A DNA stretch of 64,000 nt from Pectobacterium polaris. Its GTDB lineage: Bacteria > Pseudomonadota > Gammaproteobacteria > Enterobacterales > Enterobacteriaceae. Both the position numbers and the translations under genes were made by a program. Location of the stretch: the NCBI RefSeq assembly GCF_002307355.1, contig NZ_CP017481.1, positions 2,914,001 through 2,978,000 on the forward strand. The letters are read 5' to 3'. Positions 57,430 to 64,000 of this stretch are shown piece by piece. Numbering within the stretch: the first letter of the stretch is position 1; each line of letters starts with the position of its first letter. The notes under the pieces were generated by a model. That model had not been told where the DNA came from, did not search any database, and worked only from the letters and a program-made list of their open reading frames with translations.

Positions 57430-59079
57430 CTATGATTTCCGCTTCTCTGTTACAAGATGCAGAAGTAGTGCCGTCATGGCAACAATCCCCATAATACAGG
57501 TCGAAAAGGCGGCAGCCTGTGACGTAAAGCCTGCTTCATCCAGTCGCATAACGGTGACGGCACCTAAAGGCAGCGATGGCGTGACCAAAAAAATCACGGC
57601 CGATAGTGTAACCATTGAGCGCATGAATAAAAACATGGCGACCGAAATCAGCGTGACACGCATCGCTGGCAGGTAGACATCGCGCAGAATGCGCACCACG
57701 CCACCACCTAAAACCGTTGTGGCATCTTCCATCGCATGCGGCACGTTACGTATCCCCATCATCATCGTGGTGTAGCCCTGCGTGTGGTAGTGATAATAAT
57801 TGCATAATGCCACCAGCAGTGCCGATCCATACAGCATACCCCAGGGAAGATCGGCGGTATTGAATGTGAACACATAAGATAGCCCCAATACCAAACCGGG
57901 AACGGCAACAGGCAGTGCGCTAAGCAGCACGGCGGCATTGGCGACTTTGCCCGGTTGACGGTGAATACCGAATGTGAGCAGGAATAGCAGCGCGGTGCCG
58001 ACCACCGCCGCCAGTGCGGAAATCCAGACTGACGTCCACAGTGGCGTATAGCCGCCTGCGAGATCGATATCGTAATGTTTTAGGGTCAGGTCCAGACGGT
58101 ACGGCCATAGGCGTATCATGCTGGCGATAATGACGGTGCCAATCACGGCGACAATCGTGAGTGCGATAGCCATGGTTGCCAGATAGAACGACATATCGCG
58201 TGTGCGTAATGGCTGCGGAACGTGTGGGATAGCCGCCTGTGTTCCGATGGCTTTTTGCCGTCTGGCCGTTGCGCGTTCTATCCAGATCGATGCGGCAGCA
58301 GGCAGCAGGAGTAGGATCCCGACGACGGCTCCCATGCCGAATTTCATCTGGCCGCTGACCTGGCTGTAGATTTCGGTTGCCAGCACCGAGAAGTTACCGC
58401 CGATGACAATGGCGTTGCCGAAATCCGTGATCGTAATGGTAAAGATGACAAAGGCCGCACTCAGCAGGCCATATCGCAGGCCGGGAAGGGTGATATCCAA
58501 AAATTGTCGCCAGTCGGACGCGCCCAGAACGTTAGCCGCTTCATACTGACGGGTATCGCTATGGCGCAGCGTGGTACGAATGATCAGAATCGCCTGCGGC
58601 AGCGCGTACAGGACGTTGGCAATCAATAGCCCCCAAAAGCCATAAATATCCAATCGCACGCCAAGAAGATTACCGATGATACCGTTTCTCCCCAACAGAA
58701 AAATCAGTCCTAATCCCAACACCAGCGAAGGGGCTAGTATAGGAAGCGCGGTTGAAAAGGCGATAAAACGTTTGGCGGGCATGGCAGTACATTCCAGCCC
58801 ATAGGCGACAATAAATCCCAGCAAGAGGGTGACCAACGTGGTAACGACGCCGAGTAATAGACTGTTTGCTGTTGCCCGCCAGATGCCGGGCGAGTCCGTC
58901 AGTGCCAAATAGTTTGATAGCCCCACGGTGCCGCTTTGATCGTCCAGCAGGCTGTGCCAAACGATGCTCAGCATGGGTATGCCGAAAAACATGAGTAACG
59001 CCAGTAGCGGGAGCCACAGGCACAGACGGGATAGCCAGCGATCGCTAACGGTTTGCGGAGGGAGACGTGATTGATTCAT
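57430..59079 (-). CDS. 2-aminoethylphosphonate-type ABC permease (fused double module)
   Basis: 549 residues with two membrane permease modules in tandem, about six helices each, as in PhnU2/FbpB-type proteins. The EAA loops are EAANVLGASDWRQFLDITLPGLR in the first half and EDATTVLGGGVVRILRDVYLPAM in the second, both with the conserved G. It resembles the putative 2-aminoethylphosphonate permease group (about 546 residues). Its start overlaps the ATPase stop by four bases. Substrate assignment depends on this family and the neighbours. Confidence 0.85.
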   Translation of the reverse strand: MNQSRLPPQTVSDRWLSRLCLWLPLLALLMFFGIPMLSIVWHSLLDDQSGTVGLSNYLALTDSPGIWRATANSLLLGVVTTLVTLLLGFIVAYGLECTAMPAKRFIAFSTALPILAPSLVLGLGLIFLLGRNGIIGNLLGVRLDIYGFWGLLIANVLYALPQAILIIRTTLRHSDTRQYEAANVLGASDWRQFLDITLPGLRYGLLSAAFVIFTITITDFGNAIVIGGNFSVLATEIYSQVSGQMKFGMGAVVGILLLLPAAASIWIERATARRQKAIGTQAAIPHVPQPLRTRDMSFYLATMAIALTIVAVIGTVIIASMIRLWPYRLDLTLKHYDIDLAGGYTPLWTSVWISALAAVVGTALLFLLTFGIHRQPGKVANAAVLLSALPVAVPGLVLGLSYVFTFNTADLPWGMLYGSALLVALCNYYHYHTQGYTTMMMGIRNVPHAMEDATTVLGGGVVRILRDVYLPAMRVTLISVAMFLFMRSMVTLSAVIFLVTPSLPLGAVTVMRLDEAGFTSQAAAFSTCIMGIVAMTALLLHLVTEKRKS

Positions 59080-60086
59080 GCTTGCACCCAGGCGCAGTCT
59101 TCTGCGCGAATCGAAAGATGAACAAATTCACCAGGGGACCAGTTGACGGCGCTGCTGGTCTCGACCAAGAGCGGCTGTGATTTCCACATCACCTGCACGC
59201 GTTGGATGCTGCCGAGGAAGCTGGTGCTGATGACCTTCCCTTCCGCGCTTTCAGCTTTATGCAGGGCAATCCGTTCAGGGCGAATAAACAGTTCAGCGTC
59301 TTCCGGCGGCGCAGGTTCCTGTGCCGAGGGGATCAGTTCAGGCATGCAGGTGCTGACGACATTGCGCGACAGTAAATTACTGTGTCCCATGAATTCGGCA
59401 ACGAAACGTGTGCGTGGGCTGGTATAGAGTTCGTGTGGTGTCCCTTCCTGCACAATACGTCCGCCGTGCATACAAATGATTTTATCCGCCATGCTCATCG
59501 CTTCTTCCTGATCGTGTGTGACCATCAGGGTTGGAATGCCGAGTCGCTGTTGCACGTCACGTAACTCCTGACGTAGTCCGGCACGTACGCGCGCATCCAG
59601 TGCCGAAAGGGGCTCATCCAGTAATAGCAGAGAAGGGTTGACCGCCAGTGCACGTGCAATAGCGACGCGCTGTTGTTGTCCTCCCGAAAGCTGATTAGGG
59701 TAACGATCGCCGAATCCGCTCAGGCGTACGGTATCCAGCAGGTCATTAACGCGTGCGGTCATTTCCTCTGCTGGGGTCTGGCGGATTTTCAGCCCATAGC
59801 CAATATTTTGTGCAATCGTCATGTGGGGAAAGAGTGAGTAGGACTGAAAGACGATGCCAAAGCCCCTTTCTCGCGCAGGCACGTTGACCAGATCGCGATC
59901 GTCTAACGTGATTTTCCCTCCATCGCAGCTTAGCAACCCGGCAATGATGCGCAGCAATGTCGTTTTGCCACAGCCGCTGGGGCCAAGCAGGCAGACAAAT
60001 TCGGCATTGTCGATCGACAAATTGATACGGTCGAGAGCGACATAGCCCTCAAAGCTTTTATAAAGATTTTGAATAACCAGAGCCAT
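59076..60086 (-). CDS. 2-aminoethylphosphonate-type ABC transporter ATPase
   Basis: ATPase of 336 residues. Walker A is GPSGCGKTTL near residue 35, the signature LSGGQQQRVAIARAL near 138, Walker B LLLDEPLSALDARVR and the switch histidine in VTHDQEEAM. A TOBE-type domain occupies the C-terminus from about residue 245 (FIRPERIALH). It resembles PhnT and other spermidine/iron/phosphonate ATPases of the CUT1-like class. It follows the binding-protein gene by 78 bases and overlaps the permease gene. Confidence 0.88.
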   Translation of the reverse strand: MALVIQNLYKSFEGYVALDRINLSIDNAEFVCLLGPSGCGKTTLLRIIAGLLSCDGGKITLDDRDLVNVPARERGFGIVFQSYSLFPHMTIAQNIGYGLKIRQTPAEEMTARVNDLLDTVRLSGFGDRYPNQLSGGQQQRVAIARALAVNPSLLLLDEPLSALDARVRAGLRQELRDVQQRLGIPTLMVTHDQEEAMSMADKIICMHGGRIVQEGTPHELYTSPRTRFVAEFMGHSNLLSRNVVSTCMPELIPSAQEPAPPEDAELFIRPERIALHKAESAEGKVISTSFLGSIQRVQVMWKSQPLLVETSSAVNWSPGEFVHLSIRAEDCAWVQA

Positions 60087-60164
60087 GAATGCGACCTCTT
60101 AATTACGGCTGCCGCGAAGGGATAAAGTACGCTGCGCGGCAGTCTTTACTGCGAATACAGACCA

Positions 60165-61184
60165 TTATCGGCCGATGGATTTTTGCCAAGTTGCCAGTGT
60201 GGCGTCGCGTTCGTTGGCGCTTTTGGTGAAGTCCACAGGGTAGAGTACGTGTGTGAGATCGGCTGGCAGACCTGCCATTTGCGCGGCTTTGGACTGTTCA
60301 ACGCCAGGGATTGTCACGATCTCTTTATATTTGGTGTACAGCGCGGCGGCATGACTGGAAAGTGTCCAGTCGAGGAAGCGTTTGGCATCCGGTTTGTTCT
60401 TGGCGGCGCTCATCAGAGCGGAGGCCTCCAACTCATAGCCTGCGCCATCGTTTGGGATCACCATTTTGACCGGGTAGCCTTCTTCAATTGACTGCATCGC
60501 GGCGAAAGCCAGTGATACACCAATAGCGTATTCCCCTGTACGTGCTGCTTTACACGGGCGCGATCCTGACTTGGTGTATTGGGCAATATTGCCATCCAGC
60601 GATTTCAGAAAGGCCCAGCCGTTTTGTTCCCCCTTCGATTGCAGCAGTGCGGCGATTTGCAGGTAGCCTGTGCCGGAGGAAACGGGGTTTGGCATCACGA
60701 CCTCACCTTTATAGATCGGGTTAGTCAGATCCTGCCAGGACGCGGGAACGGGAAGTTTCTTGGCCTTTAGCGCTTCGGTGTTGACGCAAAAGGCTGCCAT
60801 ATAGCCCGTTGCAGCAAACCATTTGTGATCGGGAGCGCGGTAGGTAGCCGCGAGGTTATCACTGCCTTTGGCCTCGTAGGGTTCCAATAAGGCAGATAAA
60901 CGCGGATCCATCACGCTGGTAACGGCCCAGCCCCAAATGACGTCATGTTGTGGATTTTTGGATTCAGCCAGAATCCGTGGGCCAAGGTCGCCAGTGGACA
61001 AGCGCAATACGTTAATTGTCAGGTCGGGCAAATCCTTCTTGGCCTGCGCGACGTAATCCTTGATCTCATCTTCTTCCAGAGAGGTATAGACCGTGATGGT
61101 GCCTGCGTGTGCCGCAGCGTTAACCAGTGTGGTACAGGTGAGCGCAGCGATCAGACTGGCGCGGCGAAATGAAAATCGGTTCAT
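60165..61184 (-). CDS. 2-aminoethylphosphonate-type ABC substrate-binding protein
   Basis: Periplasmic binding protein of 339 residues from the ATG at 61184; a longer frame to 61313 lacks a suitable start. Signal peptide MNRFSFRRASLIAALTCTTLVNAAAHA. The mature part opens TITVYTSLEEDEIKDY and contains DVIWGWAVTSVMDPRL, WFAATGYMAAFCVNTEALK and LMSAAKNKPDAKRFLDW, typical of the Fe3+/AEP-binding subgroup. It is the first gene of the unit, divergent from the class III PLP enzyme. An iron-type ligand is the alternative, but the PLP enzyme makes an aminophosphonate more likely. Confidence 0.84.
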   Translation of the reverse strand: MNRFSFRRASLIAALTCTTLVNAAAHAGTITVYTSLEEDEIKDYVAQAKKDLPDLTINVLRLSTGDLGPRILAESKNPQHDVIWGWAVTSVMDPRLSALLEPYEAKGSDNLAATYRAPDHKWFAATGYMAAFCVNTEALKAKKLPVPASWQDLTNPIYKGEVVMPNPVSSGTGYLQIAALLQSKGEQNGWAFLKSLDGNIAQYTKSGSRPCKAARTGEYAIGVSLAFAAMQSIEEGYPVKMVIPNDGAGYELEASALMSAAKNKPDAKRFLDWTLSSHAAALYTKYKEIVTIPGVEQSKAAQMAGLPADLTHVLYPVDFTKSANERDATLATWQKSIGR

Positions 61185-61600
61185 AAATGTTCCCCTACGG
61201 TTGTGGAAAATATTGGCATCGGTGTTCCCCTCGTCTCGAACGGCGTATTGCTCGTTCTGTGTATTTTTGTGTTTATCGCGAGTGGTCTGAAGTTTTAGCA
61301 CTAATCGTGCCATTTTCTAATTTGGTGAGGGGTTATGTAAAAATATATATATTTATTAATGAATTGTTGGTATCCGTATCCATGTGAACGAATAGGTAAA
61401 CGGATGCGTTGAACAATGCATTACTTTTTATGACGAGTTTATTGCACTTTTTTGGCATTTTTGTGCATCAAAAAAGTGCATTTTTTTGTATTTGTGTATT
61501 TTATTGCTTTTGGTGTAGGGTGAGTGTTATCTGAACATGCGCGATGCGTTTTATCCCTGTGATACGCAGTCGGGCCACAACCTTTGAAACAGGAATTATT
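61185..61600. other. AT-rich divergent control region between transporter and PLP enzyme
   Basis: About 416 bases with no credible gene, AT-rich around 61320-61370 and 61430-61510. It holds one exceptional structure, a perfect 12-base inverted repeat at 61443-61480. Promoters for both divergent units should lie here. Confidence 0.65.
61443..61480. promoter_or_regulatory. Perfect 12-base inverted repeat, candidate operator
   Basis: TGCACTTTTTTG and CAAAAAAGTGCA pair perfectly around a 14-base spacer that itself contains a GCATTTTTGTGCAT near-repeat. A T-rich stretch follows. Lying between two divergent units and near a DeoR regulator gene, it is a plausible operator. An RNA hairpin reading is possible, but no gene ends on the plus strand before it. 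Confidence 0.6.
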
Positions 61601-62947
61601 ATGGCGACACGCTCAACTATCATGGATACCAACAGCTTTCGCGCTGAGCATGCGGATGCGCTGGATGAGGATACCCGCAGACTGACGAATAGGCGGACTC
61701 AGGTGTTAGGGGATTCCTACCGTTTGTTCTACCGTAATCCGGTCCATCTGGTTCGCGGTGAGGGGCAATATCTGTGGGATGCTGCCGGACATAAGTATCT
61801 GGATGTCTACAACAATGTTGCCAGTATCGGGCACTGTCATCCTGCGGTCATCAATGCGGTTCACGAGCAAATGCGTCTGCTCAATACCCATACCCGTTAT
61901 TTGCACGAACGTATCCTGGATTACTCTGCGGATATTCTGAGCACTGTGCCAGCCGCCATCAATAAGGCGATGTATATGTGTACCGGGTCGGAGGCTAACG
62001 ATCTGGCGATTCGTGTGGCGCGTGCCTATAGTGGCGGAACGGGCATTATTGTGAGCCGAGAAGCCTACCATGGGACCAGTGAGTTAACGTCTGGCGCGTC
62101 GCCTGCGCTCGGAAGCGGTCAGGCTTTGGCGGCAACAACGCGCCTTGTGCCTGCTCCCGATCGCTATCGGGTAAATGCGCCAGACCTGGGTGCTTGGTTC
62201 GCGCAGCAAATTCAATTGCAAATTGATGACATGGCAGCGAACGGCATCAAATTTGCCGGTTTTCTGGCTGATTCCATTTTTTCTTCGGATGGCGTATTAC
62301 CGGGACCGGCTGGCTACCTGAAACCGGCGATCGATGTGGTTCATGCCAATGGCGGGATTTTCATCGCCGATGAGGTCCAGCCCGGTTTTGCCCGCACGGG
62401 TGAGCATTTTTGGGGATTCGGTCGGCATGGGATCGTGCCTGATGTCGTGACGCTGGGCAAACCTATGGGCAACGGTATACCGGTGTCGGCATTATTGGCA
62501 AAAGCCGATGTGCTGGCGGCATTCAGCGATGAAATTCCCTACTTCAATACCTTTGGTGGAAATCCGGTATCGATGGCGGCCGCACAGGCGGTATTCAACG
62601 TTATTCATGAGGAAGGTTTACAGGAACATAGCCGCATTGTCGGGGAAAAATTGAAGCGGGAACTGATGCTGCTTGCCGATCGCCATGCGTGTATCGGCGA
62701 TGTGCGCGGAGCAGGGCTGTTTATCGGCTTTGAACTGGTCAGCGATCGCGAAACAAAAGCGGCGGATAAAGCGCTGGCGCTGGATGTGGTCGAGCAACTT
62801 CGAGCTGAGCGAGTTCTCACGTCAGTTGCGGGCCCCTATGGCAATGTGCTGAAGTTACGCCCGCCGTTAGCCTTTCAGGAGCATGACATTGATTGGCTGG
62901 TTGGGGCACTCGATCGCGCGTTAAGCTTGCAGTCACATCGGCGTTAA
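61601..62947 (+). CDS. Class III PLP-dependent aminotransferase/phospho-lyase-like enzyme
   Basis: 448 residues from the ATG at 61601, with AGGA eight bases upstream. The sequence follows human phosphoethanolamine phospho-lyase (ETNPPL) over long stretches: HLVRGEGQYLWDAAGHKYLD, NVASIGHCHPAVINAVHEQM, TRYLHERILDY, GSEANDLAIRVARAYSGG, YHGTSELTSGASP, FIADEVQPGFARTGEHFWGF, TLGKPMGNGIP (PLP lysine) and YFNTFGGNPVSMA. This clade also holds bacterial (R)-1-hydroxy-2-aminoethylphosphonate ammonia-lyase (PbfA). With the phosphonate-type importer divergent from it, I infer action on an aminoalkyl phosphate or phosphonate. Simple transamination remains possible. Confidence 0.82.
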   Translation: MATRSTIMDTNSFRAEHADALDEDTRRLTNRRTQVLGDSYRLFYRNPVHLVRGEGQYLWDAAGHKYLDVYNNVASIGHCHPAVINAVHEQMRLLNTHTRYLHERILDYSADILSTVPAAINKAMYMCTGSEANDLAIRVARAYSGGTGIIVSREAYHGTSELTSGASPALGSGQALAATTRLVPAPDRYRVNAPDLGAWFAQQIQLQIDDMAANGIKFAGFLADSIFSSDGVLPGPAGYLKPAIDVVHANGGIFIADEVQPGFARTGEHFWGFGRHGIVPDVVTLGKPMGNGIPVSALLAKADVLAAFSDEIPYFNTFGGNPVSMAAAQAVFNVIHEEGLQEHSRIVGEKLKRELMLLADRHACIGDVRGAGLFIGFELVSDRETKAADKALALDVVEQLRAERVLTSVAGPYGNVLKLRPPLAFQEHDIDWLVGALDRALSLQSHRR

Positions 62948-63293
62948 TTTCCCTTCAGATACGCATGCGTCGGTCGCCGTCCGCCGCATGCAGCTCTATG
63001 CCATGCGTTTTCCCCGTCGCTGCCCTCGCTGAATGTGAGTTTTGCGTATCGTTTAGCATTATTCTTGCAGTTTTTATTAAATGAAACCTCAACAAATGCA
63101 CTATATTACGCGCTGTGCATTTGAGTGCGTCGGTGCGGCAACCACTATCGGGAAGCCTTATTCGCTTAAGGCAGGAGAAGGTGTTTTTTGCCTTGTCAGA
63201 GAAGGGATGTGACCGTCGGAATCTTCAACCTGTCTTGTGCTTCAGCGCGCTGTTCTGACTCTGACGCCTGGATTGACTGGGTCTTTATAACGA
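62948..63293 (+). other. Intergenic region before bglX
   Basis: About 345 bases with no gene. It has a 6-base inverted repeat ATGCAC/GTGCAT around 63094-63120 and a small stem GCCTTA/TAAGGC near 63155-63172. Neither is matched to a known site. A promoter for bglX is expected in the AT-rich part around 63050-63110. Confidence 0.5.
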
Positions 63294-64000
63294 ATGAAAT
63301 GGCTTACTTCACTGACTATAGCAATTGGACTTGCCTGTAATCCGGCGTTTGCGCAGGAGCTGACGTCTGCGCCGGCCTCAATATCGCCTTCACATCAGCA
63401 ACGTGATGCGTTTGTCACGGATCTGCTGAAGAAAATGACGTTGGAAGAGAAAATCGGCCAGCTCCGATTAATCAGCGTCGGGACGGATAACCCGAAAGAA
63501 GCCATTCGGGAAATGATCAGAAACGGCCAGGTTGGCGCGATTTTTAATACAGTGACCCGTCCAGATATCCGTGAGATGCAAGATCAGGTGATGCAGCTCA
63601 GCCGCCTGAAGATCCCGCTGTTTTTCGCCTACGATGTGGTGCATGGCCAGCGCACGATTTTCCCTATCGCGCTGGGCCTAGCTTCTAGCTGGGATATGGA
63701 CGCGATTGCGAAAAGTGCGCGCGTAGCGGCGTATGAAGCGACGGAAGACGGTCTGAACATGACCTGGGCGCCGATGGTGGATATCACCCGCGATCCGCGC
63801 TGGGGCCGTGTGTCAGAAGGCTTCGGTGAAGATACCTGGCTGACCAGCAAAATTGCCGGTGTGGTAGTCAAATCCTTTCAGGGCGATGACGTAACCGGAC
63901 GCCACTCGCTGATGACCAGCGTAAAACACTACGCGCTCTACGGTGCGGTGGAAGGCGGACGCGACTATAACACCGTGGACATGAGCCCTCAGCGCATGTT
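63294..64000 (+). CDS. bglX: Periplasmic beta-glucosidase BglX, N-terminal part (partial)
   Basis: The first 236 codons or so of a family GH3 beta-glucosidase; the gene runs past the window edge. Signal peptide MKWLTSLTIAIGLACNPAFA. KKMTLEEKIGQLRLISVG, FFAYDVVHGQRTIFPIALGLASSWD, NMTWAPMVDITRDPRWGRVSEGFGEDTWL and SVKHYALYGAVEGGRDYN are the GH3 N-terminal domain and match E. coli BglX closely. The nucleophile aspartate lies downstream of the window. It hydrolyses beta-glucosides in the periplasm, which suits a plant-tissue lifestyle. Confidence 0.93.
   Translation, partial: MKWLTSLTIAIGLACNPAFAQELTSAPASISPSHQQRDAFVTDLLKKMTLEEKIGQLRLISVGTDNPKEAIREMIRNGQVGAIFNTVTRPDIREMQDQVMQLSRLKIPLFFAYDVVHGQRTIFPIALGLASSWDMDAIAKSARVAAYEATEDGLNMTWAPMVDITRDPRWGRVSEGFGEDTWLTSKIAGVVVKSFQGDDVTGRHSLMTSVKHYALYGAVEGGRDYNTVDMSPQRM

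Noticed and set aside
61451..61470. Possible sigma-54 promoter (GG...GC) in the divergent region
   Set aside because: The GG and GC elements are nine bases apart instead of ten, and they fall inside the inverted repeat.
63094..63120. ATGCAC/GTGCAT inverted repeat before bglX as a second copy of the 61443 operator
   Set aside because: Only six bases match and the flanking poly-T arms of the 61443 repeat are missing; similarity may be chance.
63629..63871. 80-codon frame on the minus strand inside bglX
   Set aside because: Antisense to strongly conserved GH3 sequence; no independent evidence.

Overview
The window is chromosomal DNA from an enterobacterium, most likely a soft-rot member of the Pectobacteriaceae (Pectobacterium-like). 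This rests on the close match of most proteins to Escherichia coli orthologues, a class IV adenylate cyclase of the Yersinia type, an iron-chelate receptor/importer cluster of the kind found in soft-rot bacteria, and several plant-glycoside utilisation genes. Genus is inferred, because no rRNA or marker search was possible. No tRNA, rRNA, CRISPR array, transposase or prophage gene was seen.

Region 1 (1-7.7 kb) holds the end of gsiB with gsiC and gsiD (glutathione/peptide import), then on the minus strand maeA (malic enzyme), the yohJ-yohK-cdd group (LrgAB-like membrane proteins and cytidine deaminase) and bioA. Region 2 (7.7-24.9 kb) is collinear with the E. coli bio-uvrB-ybhK-moa-ybh segment: bioA divergent from bioBFCD around a BirA operator, uvrB with a LexA box and paired DnaA boxes, a VOC protein overlapping ybhK tail to tail, moaABCDE behind a Moco riboswitch, ybhL, and the ybhGFSR exporter. 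The cecR gene and ybhMNOPQ are absent at their usual places. Region 3 (25-34 kb) is a Fur-boxed iron-chelate locus (TonB-dependent receptor, periplasmic protein, two permeases, ATPase, FhuF-like reductase). It lies exactly between ybhG and rhlE, where cecR sits in E. coli.

Region 4 (34-39 kb) carries a DMT exporter divergent from an AraC regulator, pepT, and an orphan DppA-like binding protein bracketed by short tandem repeats. Region 5 (39.4-47.6 kb) is an AT-richer accessory island: a lactose/cellobiose-type PTS split into EIIC and EIIB/EIIA, a cytoplasmic GH78 alpha-L-rhamnosidase, an AraC regulator, a LamB-like porin and a secreted esterase. I infer a dedicated uptake and hydrolysis pathway for a rhamnose-containing, probably acylated, plant saccharide. 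It is the best candidate for an undescribed system here.

Region 6 (47.7-57.4 kb) contains queH, dusC, mmuP-mmuM behind a MetJ box, an unrecognised protein, a class IV adenylate cyclase, an exported FMN-binding protein next to a small membrane protein, pbpG, a glutathione S-transferase, and a DeoR-family regulator. Region 7 (57.4-64 kb) is a 2-aminoethylphosphonate-type ABC importer (phnS2-T2-U2 order, ending in the deoR gene) divergent from a class III PLP enzyme resembling phosphoethanolamine phospho-lyase. A perfect 12-bp inverted repeat lies between the two units. The window ends inside bglX.
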